Notes: a model not told the origin generated them from the sequence alone. A stretch of DNA of 64,000 nt from Pelagibacterium sediminicola (GCF_003390885.1 NZ_QMEL01000005.1:124001-188000), one strand, 5' to 3'. Shown: positions 37,773 to 47,521, counted from the first letter of the stretch. Numbers and translations are program-made.

Positions 37773-39143
37773 TCAGGCCGCCTCGGAAACCACGCGGTTG
37801 CGGCCACTGCGCTTGGCGGCATAAAGCGCCATGTCGGCGCGCTTGATAACCGTTTCGGGCGTATCGTCCGCGAATTCGTTGAACGCCATCCCTGCGCTCA
37901 CCGTGATACCCAGCGGCGTATCGGGCCCGACCTTGAACTGCGCCTGGGCGATCGACTGCCGTACCCGTTCGGCGACGTGAAGCGCGAGGCTCGCATCGGT
38001 ATCGGGCATCAGAACGACAAACTCCTCGCCCCCGAACCGGCAGGCCAGATCCACGCCCCGGATATTGCGCTGGAGCCGCAGGGAAAATTCCTTGAGCACC
38101 GCATCACCCACATCATGACCGTGAGTGTCGTTGACCGCCTTGAAGAAATCGATATCGAGCAGCATGACAGCCATCGGGCGGTCCTGTTCCCTCGCTTTGG
38201 AAAGGCTCAGGGCAAGATGGCGCTCGAAATAGCGGCGGTTGTAGAGACCAGTCAGTTCGTCGATCACCGCCATCTGCATGGTCGAGGACAGGCTTTCGCG
38301 CAACTCGACCGTATAGCGATGCCGCCTGATCTGCGTCTTGACGCGTGCCGCCAACTCGTGGCGTTCGAGCGGACGCATGATGAAATCATTGACCCCGAGG
38401 TCCAGCCCGCGCACCACCTGCTGGCGGTCCTTGTCGTCGGCAATCAGGATGATGGGCAGCGAGCGGGTCTGGTCCGCCGTCCTGATCTGCGAGCAGACGC
38501 GCAGCGGATCGAACCCTTCGAGGGCCATGCTGACCAGCACCAGCTCGTAATCCCCGCCCGAAATCTGGAACACCGCATCGGAGGGCGTCGTCAGCACATC
38601 GACATTGTGATGATCCTGGAGATAGGCCCGGATGCGCTCGGCGCGCCCCGCTTCTCCCTCGATGACGAGGATGCGCCCCTGCGAGGCATCGGTCTCCTCG
38701 ACCGAGCGGGCGGCGTGTTCGAGCGCCAGTTGGTGGCTCGTATTGGCGCGGGCGCGCAACTCATCGGTCAGCACCTTGAGGCGGATGAGGCTCTTGACCC
38801 GCGCCAGCAACTGGATGTCATCGACCGGCTTGGTGAGAAAATCGTCGGCCCCCGATTCGAGTCCACTGACCTTGTCGGACGGCTGGTCGAGCGCGGTGAC
38901 CATAACGATGGGGATATGGGAGGTGCGCGCATCGGCCTTGAGGATACGGCAACACTCGAACCCGTCCATTTCGGGCATCATCACATCGAGCAGCACGACA
39001 TCGATGTCCTGACTGCGGCAGATCTCGATGGCCTGCTGGCCCGAAACTGCGGTGACGACCTCGAAATATTCCGCCATGAGCCGCGCTTCGAGCAGCTTCA
39101 CATTGGTGGGAATATCGTCAACGATCAGCACCCGTGCCGTCAC
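37773..39143 (-). CDS. pleD: Response regulator with GGDEF domain, PleD type
   Basis: PleD is a diguanylate cyclase that makes c-di-GMP when phosphorylated. The 456 residues hold a receiver domain with phospho-acceptor Asp53 (VVLLDVMMPEMDG), a second degenerate receiver (about 155-275), and a GGDEF domain with active site RFGGEEFVVLMP. The RGVD inhibitory site lies five residues before it. In Caulobacter it acts in the swarmer-to-stalked change together with DivK. It lies 39 bases downstream of divK, the usual divK-pleD operon. Confidence 0.96.
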   Translation of the reverse strand: MTARVLIVDDIPTNVKLLEARLMAEYFEVVTAVSGQQAIEICRSQDIDVVLLDVMMPEMDGFECCRILKADARTSHIPIVMVTALDQPSDKVSGLESGADDFLTKPVDDIQLLARVKSLIRLKVLTDELRARANTSHQLALEHAARSVEETDASQGRILVIEGEAGRAERIRAYLQDHHNVDVLTTPSDAVFQISGGDYELVLVSMALEGFDPLRVCSQIRTADQTRSLPIILIADDKDRQQVVRGLDLGVNDFIMRPLERHELAARVKTQIRRHRYTVELRESLSSTMQMAVIDELTGLYNRRYFERHLALSLSKAREQDRPMAVMLLDIDFFKAVNDTHGHDVGDAVLKEFSLRLQRNIRGVDLACRFGGEEFVVLMPDTDASLALHVAERVRQSIAQAQFKVGPDTPLGITVSAGMAFNEFADDTPETVIKRADMALYAAKRSGRNRVVSEAA

Positions 39144-39182
39144 GGCGCCATCCTCTCGATCCGGTGTTGAGTTGCAGGTCCA

Positions 39183-39557
39183 CTACGCGGCCTTGCCAAT
39201 GTAGCTTTCAATCGTTTCCAAAAAGTGAGGCACGGAGATAGGTTTGGAGATATAGCCTTCGCACCCGCCCTCCAGGATGCGCTCTTCATCGCCCTTCATG
39301 GCGAAGGCCGTGACGGCGATGACGGGAATCGGCGCGAGATCCTCGTCTTCCTTGAGCCATTTGGTGACGACCAGCCCGGAAACCTCGGGCAACTGTATAT
39401 CCATGAGGATGAGGTCGGGCTTGTGCTCGCGCGCCAGATCGAGCGCTTCCATCCCGTTGCGGGTCTGGATGGTGCTATAGCCCCGCGATTCCAGAAGGTC
39501 ATGGAAGAGCTTCATGTTGAGCTCGTTGTCCTCGACGATCATCACTGTCTTGGGCAT
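39183..39557 (-). CDS. divK: Single-domain response regulator DivK
   Basis: DivK is an essential cell-cycle regulator in Caulobacter and relatives that modulates DivL, PleC and DivJ and, through them, CtrA. The 124-residue chain is a single receiver domain with acidic pocket Glu9-Asp10, phospho-acceptor Asp53 ([12 protein letters not shown]) and the conserved Thr/Lys ([17 protein letters not shown]). I chose the ATG at 39557 ([11 protein letters not shown]) because GGAAGTGG lies ahead and the family starts here. Confidence 0.95.
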   Translation of the reverse strand: MPKTVMIVEDNELNMKLFHDLLESRGYSTIQTRNGMEALDLAREHKPDLILMDIQLPEVSGLVVTKWLKEDEDLAPIPVIAVTAFAMKGDEERILEGGCEGYISKPISVPHFLETIESYIGKAA

Positions 39558-39672
39558 TTTTCCACTTCCCCGCCGCCTCGCGGTCAACGCTTTTCGTTCT
39601 GGTTATGATCCGGTATCATCAATCCGTTACGAAACAAGAAATATGGCGAGTCTCTCGCCCGGGTCGAGGACC

Positions 39673-39936
39673 ATGTCCGACACTGAACTGGACCGGATTG
39701 CCGATGCGTGCCTCACCTGGCTGGCGGGGGACGTTGCCGAACTCGAGCGCTTCATGACACTTGCGGGCTATACGCCGCAATCGCTGCGCGGCGCCGTGGG
39801 CACGGCAGGGTTGGCGCATGGTCTGATCGACTATTTCGGGCGCAACGAGCCGCTCCTGCTCGCCATGTGCGCCAACACCGGGCTCGACGTCGGCCACGTC
39901 ATGAGGCTCTGGAACCGCCTCAACGCCCACGCCTGA
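39673..39936 (+). CDS. DUF3572 protein
   Basis: The 87-residue helical protein MSDTELDRIADACLTWLAGD ... ERFMTLAGYTPQSLRGAVG ... LIDYFGRNEPLLLAMCAN matches DUF3572. The family is limited largely to alphaproteobacteria and often lies next to divK and dinB. Function is unknown. The ATG at 39673 is preceded by GAGGACC. It starts a five-gene operon and is divergent from divK. Confidence 0.88.
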   Translation: MSDTELDRIADACLTWLAGDVAELERFMTLAGYTPQSLRGAVGTAGLAHGLIDYFGRNEPLLLAMCANTGLDVGHVMRLWNRLNAHA

Positions 39937-39939
39937 GCG

Positions 39940-41253
39940 ATGGCCGCGACACCCTTCATGTGCCGCGACTGCCTTATGCACGGCACGGCGGTCAGCCCCC
40001 CTGCCCGGTGCGCGCAATGCGGCTCGCCGCGCGTCCTCGCACATGCGGAGCTTTTCGATCTCGCCATCGCTCACGTCGATTGCGACGCCTTTTACGCCTC
40101 GGTGGAAAAGCGCGACGACCCCGGCCTTGCCGACAAGGCGCTGATTGTGGGCGGCGGGCAGCGGGGCGTGGTGGCCACCGCCTGCTACATCGCGCGCATG
40201 AGCGGGGTGCGTTCGGCCATGCCGATGTTCCAGGCAAGACGCCTTTGCCCCGAGGCGGTCATCATCAAGCCCAACATGAAGAAATATGCGAGCGTCAGCC
40301 GGGAAATCCGGGCGCTGATGGATGGGTTGACCCCGCTGGTGCAGCCGCTCTCGATCGATGAGGCCTTCCTCGACCTTTCGGGCACCCAGGCGCTGCACAA
40401 GGCCCCGCCCGCCATCGCCCTTGCGCGATTCGCAAAGCGGGTGGAGACGGAAATCGGCGTGACGGCTTCGGTGGGGCTTTCCCACAACAAGTTCCTCGCC
40501 AAGATTGCCTCGGACCTCGACAAGCCTCGCGGCTTTGCGGTGATCGGCAGGGCCGAGACCATCCCGTTCCTCGCCGAAAAGCCGATCTCGTTCATCTACG
40601 GCGTCGGCAAGGCGATGACCGAGACGCTGAAAAAGGACGGGCTCGTTACCATCGGCCAACTCCAGAACCGGGCGCCCGAAGACCTGATGCGGCGCTATGG
40701 CGAGATGGGCGCCCGCCTCGCCCGGCTCTCGCGCGGGGAGGACCCAAGGCGGGTTTCGCCGGAACGGGAAACGAAATCGGTCAGCACGGAAACCACCTTC
40801 TTTGCCGATCTCGCCGATTTCGATGCCCTGTCCACCGCCCTGCTCTCGCTTTGCGAACGGCTGTCCGAGCGCCTTAAAAAACAGATGCTTGTCGGCGATA
40901 CCGTAACGCTTAAATTAAAGACGGCCGGGTTCAGGACCCGGACCCGTGCCCAGCACCTGATGATGCCGACCCAACTCACCACAACTCTCTACCAGACCGG
41001 CCTCCAGCTTCTGGCGCGTGAGGTGGACGGCACTGCCTTTCGCCTGCTGGGCATCGGTGTTAGTGGTCTGGAGGTGGCGGACGGGACCGACCCTGTCGAT
41101 CTCATCGAACCGCTCATTGCCCGCAAGGCCGCCGCCGAACGCGCCATGGACAAGGTGCGCGACAAGTTCGGGCGCGAGGCGCTGGTGCGCGGCAAGCTCT
41201 ATAAACAGCCCAAACCAAGGGACACACAGGTGGAGATGGAAGATGACGATTGA
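39940..41253 (+). CDS. dinB: DNA polymerase IV with N-terminal zinc-ribbon-like extension
   Basis: Pol IV is a Y-family polymerase for translesion synthesis. Catalytic acidic motifs are present: AIAHVDCDAFYASVEKRDDP near residue 45 and LSIDEAFLDLSG near 135. A GLSHNKFLAKIASD fingers/palm segment and a little-finger domain to about residue 380 follow. Before the polymerase core, the first 35 residues hold two cysteine pairs, CRDC and CAQC, a probable zinc ribbon seen in some alphaproteobacterial Pol IV proteins. Length is 437 residues. It begins three bases after DUF3572. Confidence 0.95.
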   Translation: MAATPFMCRDCLMHGTAVSPPARCAQCGSPRVLAHAELFDLAIAHVDCDAFYASVEKRDDPGLADKALIVGGGQRGVVATACYIARMSGVRSAMPMFQARRLCPEAVIIKPNMKKYASVSREIRALMDGLTPLVQPLSIDEAFLDLSGTQALHKAPPAIALARFAKRVETEIGVTASVGLSHNKFLAKIASDLDKPRGFAVIGRAETIPFLAEKPISFIYGVGKAMTETLKKDGLVTIGQLQNRAPEDLMRRYGEMGARLARLSRGEDPRRVSPERETKSVSTETTFFADLADFDALSTALLSLCERLSERLKKQMLVGDTVTLKLKTAGFRTRTRAQHLMMPTQLTTTLYQTGLQLLAREVDGTAFRLLGIGVSGLEVADGTDPVDLIEPLIARKAAAERAMDKVRDKFGREALVRGKLYKQPKPRDTQVEMEDDD

Positions 41254-41698
41254 AGCAAAACTCAAGGACCTCGGATACGATCTCCCCAAACCGGCTGCGC
41301 CCGTCGCCGCCTATGTGCCGGTGACCCGCTCGGGCAATCTGCTGTTCGTCTCCGGCCAGCTTTCGACCGGCCCCGACGGGCTGGTAAAGGGGCATCTTGG
41401 CAAGGACGTCGATGTTGCCGCGGGCCAGAAGGCAGCCGAGCTTTGCGCGGTCAACATCCTGGGCCAGATCGCGGCGGTCGCCCCGCTCGAAAACATAACC
41501 GCGATCCTCAAACTCACCGTTCTCGTCGCCTCGGCGCCGGACTTTTCCGAGCAGCATCTGGTGGGCAACGGAGCGTCCGAACTGTTCATAAAAGTGTTGG
41601 GTGACCGGGCTAAACACGCTCGCGCCGCGTTCGGCGTAGCGGCCCTCCCCCTCGGCGCGGCCGTCGAGATCGACGCCGTCGTGGAGATCAGGGACTAG
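41243..41698 (+). CDS. RidA-family protein
   Basis: RidA (YjgF/YER057c) proteins hydrolyse reactive enamine/imine intermediates formed by PLP enzymes. The 151-residue protein has RSGNLLFVSGQLSTGPDG, AAELCAVNILGQIAAV and a C-terminal AALPLGAAVEIDAVVEI, the standard trimer fold. The arginine used for catalysis in classic RidA is not in its usual place near the C-terminus, so it may belong to another subgroup. The start overlaps the dinB end by 11 bases. Confidence 0.87.
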   Translation: MTIEAKLKDLGYDLPKPAAPVAAYVPVTRSGNLLFVSGQLSTGPDGLVKGHLGKDVDVAAGQKAAELCAVNILGQIAAVAPLENITAILKLTVLVASAPDFSEQHLVGNGASELFIKVLGDRAKHARAAFGVAALPLGAAVEIDAVVEIRD

Positions 41699-42447
41699 TG
41701 ACTTCAGATATTTTCGCCCGCCCCATAGCACATCGCGGGCTGCATGACCGTGCCGCAGGCATCACCGAAAACTCCCGTTCCGCCTTTGAAGCCGCGATCG
41801 ATCGCGGCTTCGGGATTGAATGCGACCTGCAGATAACGAGCGATGGCGACCCCGTGGTGTTCCACGACGCAACGCTGGAAAGACTGACGGGGCGGGAAGG
41901 ACGGGTGATCGACACAAAGACCGCGGACCTTTGCGCCATCCCCCTCGTCGAAAGCACGGCGGGCGATACGCCGCTGAGGTTTCCCGACCTGCTCGATGGC
42001 GTTGCCGGGCAGGTTCCGCTGGTCGTCGAGATCAAGCAACAGAACTATCCCAACGAAACCCGGCACCTTGCCCAACAGGCGCTCGAGGCGATCGCAGGCT
42101 ATGAGGGGCCGCTGGTCTTCAAGTCGTTCGATCCGCTGGCGCTCAGTGTCTTGCACAAGGCTGGATACCGCGGCGGCAAGGGCATCATCACCTTCGATTA
42201 CCAGAATCATGCCGACCATCTGAGCGGCGTGCAGAAATTCATTTTGCGCAATACCTTGCATCGGGCCATCTCGCACTTCACATTCATATCCTGCGAGCGC
42301 ACCGCGCTGTCCAATCCGGTTGTCCGGCTGCGGCGCGCGATGGGCATGAAGATAATGAGCTGGACCGTACGATCAGCGGCACAGGCGCAAGAGGCGCTCG
42401 AGCACGCCGACCAGATCGTCTTTGAAGGATTCGATCCCGAGGCGTGA
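41698..42447 (+). CDS. Glycerophosphodiester phosphodiesterase
   Basis: The family cleaves glycerophosphodiesters to glycerol-3-phosphate and an alcohol. The TIM-barrel motifs are clear: IAHRGLHDRAAGITENSRSA with catalytic His, GIECDLQITSDGDPVVFHD with metal-binding Glu/Asp and the second His, and VVEIKQ. The end has MKIMSWTVRS. Length is 249 residues with no signal peptide, so a cytoplasmic enzyme is likely. The GTG start shares one base with the RidA stop. Confidence 0.92.
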   Translation: MTSDIFARPIAHRGLHDRAAGITENSRSAFEAAIDRGFGIECDLQITSDGDPVVFHDATLERLTGREGRVIDTKTADLCAIPLVESTAGDTPLRFPDLLDGVAGQVPLVVEIKQQNYPNETRHLAQQALEAIAGYEGPLVFKSFDPLALSVLHKAGYRGGKGIITFDYQNHADHLSGVQKFILRNTLHRAISHFTFISCERTALSNPVVRLRRAMGMKIMSWTVRSAAQAQEALEHADQIVFEGFDPEA

Positions 42448-43610
42448 CTGCATCTGCCGAACTGACCATTTCGGTTCACCCCGACGCCGCTTCGATCCCT
42501 GCCCACGAATGGAACAGGCTGGCGGCGAACGGCACGGAAGGGCCTCCCAATCCCTTTCTCGACCACGCCTTTTTCCTCGCCCTCGAACAATCGGGCTGCG
42601 CAACCGGCAAAACGGGCTGGCAGCCCCAGCACATCCTCATCCGGCGCGGGGACGAGGCGATCGGTCTGATGCCGATGTTCCTCAAATCCCATTCCATGGG
42701 TGAATACGTGTTCGATCACGCCTGGGCCGACGCCTTCGAGCGGGCCGGCGGGCGCTATTATCCCAAGCTGCAGTCCTCGGTGCCCTTTACGCCGGCCACC
42801 GCGCCAAAGCTGCTGGCGGCGGATGACGGCATCGAAACCCGCATGGCCCTGCTGGGCGCGGCGGAAACGCTGGCCGAGCGGCTGGGCGCATCATCGGTGC
42901 ACGCAACCTTCGTACCCGAAGCCGAGGAAACCCTTGCCCGCGAGGCTGGATGGCTGGTGCGGCACGATACGCAGTTCCACTGGACCAATGAGGGGTTCGC
43001 AAATTTCGACGATTTCCTCACCATCCTGCAATCGCGCAAGCGCAAGGCGATCCGCCGCGAACGGCGCGAGGCGCTGGCCGATGGATTGAGCGTGGAATGG
43101 GTGACCGGCAGCGACCTCACCGAAGCCCATTGGGACGCCTTTTTCGCGTTCTACATGGACACCGGCTCGCGCAAATGGGGCCGCCCCTATCTCAACCGCG
43201 AGTTCTTTTCGCGCATCTCAGAGACGATGGCCGACCGCATCCTGCTGGTGATGGCGAGGGACGGCGACGACTATATCGCGGGGGCGCTCAATTTCATCGG
43301 CACCGATACGCTCTTTGGCCGCAACTGGGGCGCGGTCCGCGACGTGCCGTTCCTCCATTTCGAGCTTTGCTATTATCAGGCCATCGATTTCGCGATCGAA
43401 AGGGGCCTCAAGCGCGTGGAAGCCGGCGCGCAGGGCGAGCACAAGCTCGCCCGGGGCTATGGACCGCAAACCACGCGCTCGATCCATTTCATCACCCATC
43501 CGGGCCTGCGGCGCGCCGTGGCCGATTATCTTAACGAGGAGCGCCGCGCGGTCGCCATGCACAGCGAAGCGCTTGAAACCTATACGCCGTTCCGCAAGAG
43601 TGACGGATAG
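42444..43610 (+). CDS. FemAB/GNAT-like N-acyltransferase (DUF482)
   Basis: The 388-residue protein matches the peptidoglycan-biosynthesis/recognition FemAB-like family: NPFLDHAFFLALEQSGC, WQPQHILIRRGDEAIGLMPM, KAIRRERREALADGLSVEWV, FAFYMDTGSRKWGRPYLN and VEAGAQGEHKLARGYGP. Two linked GNAT folds are expected. The acyl donor and acceptor are not known. Its GTG start overlaps the preceding stop, and it ends the DUF3572-dinB-RidA-GDPD operon. Confidence 0.88.
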   Translation: MTASAELTISVHPDAASIPAHEWNRLAANGTEGPPNPFLDHAFFLALEQSGCATGKTGWQPQHILIRRGDEAIGLMPMFLKSHSMGEYVFDHAWADAFERAGGRYYPKLQSSVPFTPATAPKLLAADDGIETRMALLGAAETLAERLGASSVHATFVPEAEETLAREAGWLVRHDTQFHWTNEGFANFDDFLTILQSRKRKAIRRERREALADGLSVEWVTGSDLTEAHWDAFFAFYMDTGSRKWGRPYLNREFFSRISETMADRILLVMARDGDDYIAGALNFIGTDTLFGRNWGAVRDVPFLHFELCYYQAIDFAIERGLKRVEAGAQGEHKLARGYGPQTTRSIHFITHPGLRRAVADYLNEERRAVAMHSEALETYTPFRKSDG

Positions 43611-43626
43611 CTGTGCGGCTTGCTCC

Positions 43627-43717
43627 CATCGCTGTCCCGGCGAAAGCCGGGACCCATCTTGCCCCTCGCTCTGCGGCTGGCAAAGCATGGACTCCGGCTT
43701 TCGCCGGAGAAGCGAAC
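43627..43717. repeat. Family B repeat pair
   Basis: The unit CATCGCTGTCCCGGCGAAAG ... CCGGGACCCAT (43627-43657) faces the unit ACTCCGGCTTTCGCCGGAG about 40 bases later. It occupies the gap between the FemAB-like gene and the HIT gene, both on the plus strand. Confidence 0.85.
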
Positions 43718-43768
43718 GGTGGGGAGGCTCGCTCCGTCCATTTTTAACAACACCCGCGGGAGGACCTG

Positions 43769-44188
43769 ATGACCGCCTACGATCCGGACAACATTTTCAC
43801 CAAGATCATCGAGGGCGAAATCCCCTGCCACAAGGTCTATGAGGACAACGAGACGCTGGCCTTCATGGATATCATGCCCCAGTCGCAAGGCCATACGCTG
43901 GTGATCCCCAAATCCGGCTCGCGCAACCTGCTCGACGCCGACCCGGCCGTCCTCGCCGACCTGATCCAGAAAACCCGGACGGTCGCCGCCGCCGTGATGA
44001 AGGCCACCGGCGCCGACGGTTTCCGCATCATGCAGTTCAACGAAGCCCCCGCCGGACAGACGGTCTTCCACCTCCACTTCCACATCATCCCGATCTACGA
44101 AGGCGTGCCCCTCAAACCCCATGCGGGCGAGGCAGCGGACCACACGGCGCTCGGGGCGCTGGCAGCCAAGATTCGCGGAGCGTTTTAG
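43769..44188 (+). CDS. HIT-family hydrolase
   Basis: HIT proteins hydrolyse nucleoside phosphoramidates and related nucleotides. The histidine triad is complete in FHLHFHIIPIYEG near residue 100, and the N-terminal NIFTKIIEGEIPCHKVYEDN is typical of the HinT-like branch. Length is 139 residues. The ribosome-binding site GGGAGG stands at good distance from the ATG. Confidence 0.93.
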   Translation: MTAYDPDNIFTKIIEGEIPCHKVYEDNETLAFMDIMPQSQGHTLVIPKSGSRNLLDADPAVLADLIQKTRTVAAAVMKATGADGFRIMQFNEAPAGQTVFHLHFHIIPIYEGVPLKPHAGEAADHTALGALAAKIRGAF

Positions 44189-44216
44189 ATTTTGACGGAA
44201 ACGATCAGCAATCTTC

Positions 44217-44383
44217 CATCGCTGTCCCGGCGAAAGCCGGGACCCATAGCGAACCATCCGCGAGGGAGAATGTTGAAACATGTGCCCCGGTTTTCGCCGG
44301 GGAAGTGAAGGAGCAAGGCCGGCGTCTCCACCGGCCTTCCCGTCTTTTCCCCGTCATTGCCCGGCTTGTCCGGGCAATCCAGC
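44217..44383. repeat. Family B repeat pair plus a second palindrome
   Basis: The gap between the convergent HIT and clpA genes holds the family B unit (44217-44247), its partner CCCCGGTTTTCGCCGGGG (44284-44301), and further on the palindrome TTGCCCGGCTTGTCCGGGCA (44356-44375). No gene is visible in this 234-base gap. Confidence 0.82.
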
Positions 44384-44422
44384 CTTTGGGGCCGCTGGAT
44401 CACCGGATACGACGGGGCGGTT

Positions 44423-46807
44423 TCAGGTCTTGGACTCCGCGCCCTTCGTCTTTGCCTTGCTGGTCGGCTTTTTCCCACCCCTCGGCCCGGTGATGGCCTT
44501 GGGGCGTGCCGGGCGCGGGGGGAGGGAGACAAGTTCGAGCCGGGCTTCGCTGCCCTCCCCGACCACGGTCACCTTCACCGATCCGCCCTTCTGCAAGAGT
44601 CCGAACAGCACTTCCTCGGCCAGAGGCTTCTTGACGTATTCCTGGATCACCCGGCCCAGCGGGCGGGCACCCATCTTTTCGTCATAGCCGCGTTCGGCCA
44701 GCCATACGGCGGCTTCGGGCGTCAACTCGATAGTGATGCCGCGCTCGGCGAGCTGGCCTTCGAGCTGGAGGACGAATTTCTCGACCACGCGATTGACCGT
44801 CTCGGGTGGCAGCGGAGCGAACGAAATAACCGCATCGAGCCGGTTGCGGAATTCAGGGCTGAAGGTGCGGTTGATCGCGTCCTCGTCGTCCCCTTCCTGC
44901 CGCGTGCGGCCAAACCCGATGGGGGATCTGGCCAGTTCCGCCGCGCCCACGTTCGAGGTCATGATCAAAATGACATTGCGGAAATCGACCTGTTTGCCCG
45001 AATGATCGGTCAGCTTGCCGTGGTCCATCACCTGCAACAAGATGTTATAAAGGTCCGGGTGGGCCTTTTCGATCTCGTCGAGCAGAACCACGCAATGAGG
45101 GTTCTGGTCCACGCCATCGGTCAAAAGCCCGCCCTGATCGAACCCGACATAACCCGGAGGCGCGCCGATCAGCCGCGAAACGGTGTGGCGCTCCATATAT
45201 TCGGACATGTCAAAGCGCAGCAGTTCCACGCCCAGCGTATCAGCGAGCTGCTTGGCGACCTCGGTCTTGCCGACGCCGGTGGGGCCGGTGAAGAGGTACG
45301 AGCCGATGGGCTTTTCGGGCTCGCGCAGCCCGGCACGGGCCAGCTTGATCGCGGCTGAAAGCGCATCGATCGCCTTGTCCTGCCCGAACACCACGCGCTT
45401 GAGGTTGGTTTCGAGGTTGGCCAGCAATTCGGTATCGGACTTGGAGACCGATTTTGGCGGGATGCGCGCGATGGTGGCAACCGTCGCCTCGATGTCCTCG
45501 GCGGTGATCAGCTTCTTGCGCTTGTCCTCGGTCACCAGCATCTGGCGCGCACCGGTCTCGTCCACCACGTCGATGGCCTTGTCCGGCAGCTTGCGGTCGT
45601 TGATGTAGCGGGCCGAAAGCTCGACGGCGGCCTTGATGGCATCATCGGTATATTTGAGCTTGTGGTAATCCTCGAAATAGGGCCGCAACCCCTTCATGAT
45701 CTCGATGGCATCGGGGATGGTCGGCTCGTTGACGTCGATCTTCTGGAAGCGCCGCACCAGCGCGCGGTCCTTCTCGAAGAACTGGCGATATTCCTTGTAG
45801 GTGGTCGAGCCGATGCAGCGAATCGCGCCCGAAGCCAGCGCGGGCTTCAAAAGGTTCGAGGCATCGAGCGCGCCGCCCGAAGTGGCGCCTGCGCCGATCA
45901 CGGTGTGGATCTCGTCGATGAAAAGGATGACGTTATCCTTCTTTTCGAGTTCCTTCATGATCGCCTTGAGGCGTTCCTCGAAATCGCCGCGATAACGGGT
46001 GCCCGCGAGCAGCGAGCCCATGTCGAGCGCGTAGATCACCGAATCCTTGAGCACGTCGGGAACGTCGCCCTCGATGATGCGGCGTGCGAGGCCCTCGGCG
46101 ATGGCCGTCTTGCCCACGCCGGGGTCACCCACATAGAGCGGATTGTTCTTGGAGCGCCGGCACAGCACCTGGATGGTGCGTTCGAGTTCGGGCGCACGCC
46201 CGATCAGCGGGTCGATCTTGCCCTGCTTGGCCTTCTCGTTGAGGTTGACGCAGAAATCGGCCAGTGCTGAACTCTGCTGCGGTCCGCCCTGCCCGCCGCG
46301 CGCGTTGTCTTCCGCATAGCCCGGACCGCCCTCCTCGGCACCGCGCGCCGCACGGTCCATATTGCGCCCGGACTTGGAAATGCCGTGCGAAATGAAGTTG
46401 ACCGCATCGAGCCGGCTCATGTCCTGCTGCTCGAGGAAATAGGCAGCGTGACTCTCGCGCTCGGCAAAGATGGCGACGAGCACGTTGGCCCCGGTCACTT
46501 CCTCGCGGCCCGAGGATTGAACGTGAATGACGGCGCGCTGGATGACGCGCTGGAACGCGGCGGTCGGACGCGCGTCCTGTCCATTGGCGACGACGAGGCT
46601 GTCGAGTTCCTCGTCGATGAATTCCTCGAGATCGGCGCGCAGCGCCTCCACATCGACATCGCAGCCGTTGAGCACTGCGATGGTGTCGCGATCCTCTGTC
46701 AGCGCCAGAAGCAGGTGTTCGAGGGTTGCGAACTCATGGGCCCGCTCGCGGGCGAGGTTCATCGCCTGATGGAGTGCCTTTTCAAGTCCGCGGGAAAATG
46801 AGGGCAT
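44423..46807 (-). CDS. clpA: ATP-dependent Clp protease ATP-binding subunit ClpA
   Basis: ClpA unfolds substrates and feeds them to ClpP. The order is an N-terminal double Clp repeat (LHQAMNLARERAHEFATLEH), first AAA domain with VGDPGVGKTAIAEGLA, second AAA domain with FTGPTGVGKTEVAKQLA, and a basic Lys/Pro tail. Length is 794 residues. It lacks the long middle coiled coil of ClpB, which decides the name. The adaptor clpS is 15 bases upstream on the same strand, so N-degron substrates are the likely clients. Confidence 0.96.
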   Translation of the reverse strand: MPSFSRGLEKALHQAMNLARERAHEFATLEHLLLALTEDRDTIAVLNGCDVDVEALRADLEEFIDEELDSLVVANGQDARPTAAFQRVIQRAVIHVQSSGREEVTGANVLVAIFAERESHAAYFLEQQDMSRLDAVNFISHGISKSGRNMDRAARGAEEGGPGYAEDNARGGQGGPQQSSALADFCVNLNEKAKQGKIDPLIGRAPELERTIQVLCRRSKNNPLYVGDPGVGKTAIAEGLARRIIEGDVPDVLKDSVIYALDMGSLLAGTRYRGDFEERLKAIMKELEKKDNVILFIDEIHTVIGAGATSGGALDASNLLKPALASGAIRCIGSTTYKEYRQFFEKDRALVRRFQKIDVNEPTIPDAIEIMKGLRPYFEDYHKLKYTDDAIKAAVELSARYINDRKLPDKAIDVVDETGARQMLVTEDKRKKLITAEDIEATVATIARIPPKSVSKSDTELLANLETNLKRVVFGQDKAIDALSAAIKLARAGLREPEKPIGSYLFTGPTGVGKTEVAKQLADTLGVELLRFDMSEYMERHTVSRLIGAPPGYVGFDQGGLLTDGVDQNPHCVVLLDEIEKAHPDLYNILLQVMDHGKLTDHSGKQVDFRNVILIMTSNVGAAELARSPIGFGRTRQEGDDEDAINRTFSPEFRNRLDAVISFAPLPPETVNRVVEKFVLQLEGQLAERGITIELTPEAAVWLAERGYDEKMGARPLGRVIQEYVKKPLAEEVLFGLLQKGGSVKVTVVGEGSEARLELVSLPPRPARPKAITGPRGGKKPTSKAKTKGAESKT

Positions 46808-46822
46808 TTAGGACATCCTGTT

Positions 46823-47275
46823 CTATTGCTTTTCCATCACGCATTGCAGCGGATGAGAGTTTCGGCGCGCGGCATCCATCACTTGGGTAACCTTGGTTTC
46901 GGCCACCTCATAGGGATAGACCCCGCATTCCCCCACGCCCTCGTTATGAACGTGCCACATGATAGAGGTGGCCTCTTCACGGGACTTGTTGAACACCTGT
47001 TCGACGATCAGGATCACGAACTCCATCGGCGTATAGTCGTCATTGAGCAGCAATACCCGATAAAGGCTCGGCTTTTTGGTTTTCGGCCGGGTCTTGGTGA
47101 CCACCCCGACCTGTCCCTCGCCCCCGTCATCCTCGCTCCGCCCCCCGCCGGGTCCGGCACTCAGCCGTGAACGGACGGCAAGGTCCCTTGCAAGCGGGGC
47201 GGTTAAGGCAAAGGGCTTGGAAATTTCAGACAAAGCGAGACGTCCCGATCCTCGAACAGACATAGAGGGCTTCAT
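46823..47275 (-). CDS. clpS: ClpS adaptor protein
   Basis: ClpS delivers N-end-rule substrates to ClpA. The core begins [20 protein letters not shown] and includes [24 protein letters not shown], with the residues of the N-degron pocket. As listed the protein is 150 residues, with about 60 poorly conserved residues before the core. No ribosome-binding site supports the ATG at 47275. A GTG at 47104 has GGGACAGG upstream and would give 93 residues; the true start is open. Confidence 0.9.
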   Translation of the reverse strand: MKPSMSVRGSGRLALSEISKPFALTAPLARDLAVRSRLSAGPGGGRSEDDGGEGQVGVVTKTRPKTKKPSLYRVLLLNDDYTPMEFVILIVEQVFNKSREEATSIMWHVHNEGVGECGVYPYEVAETKVTQVMDAARRNSHPLQCVMEKQ

Positions 47276-47521
47276 TATGTAGGCAAAACTTCGGCCATGT
47301 TAAGGGGCGATCTCGTGATCGGCCAAAAGTGAACGCCTCGCGCCGAAAAGCGCATCAAATTTTACGCACTTTACGGATTTGTAACCGCACCGCTCCTAAC
47401 GTGGACGCATAAACGAATTCGGATGCCCTGCACGGGGGACGGCAGGCCCAACATCCGGTCCGTACAGTTGAGCGTACGGCGCAGCGTAACGCGCCGGTTG
47501 AGTAAAGAGTTGGAGTACCGG

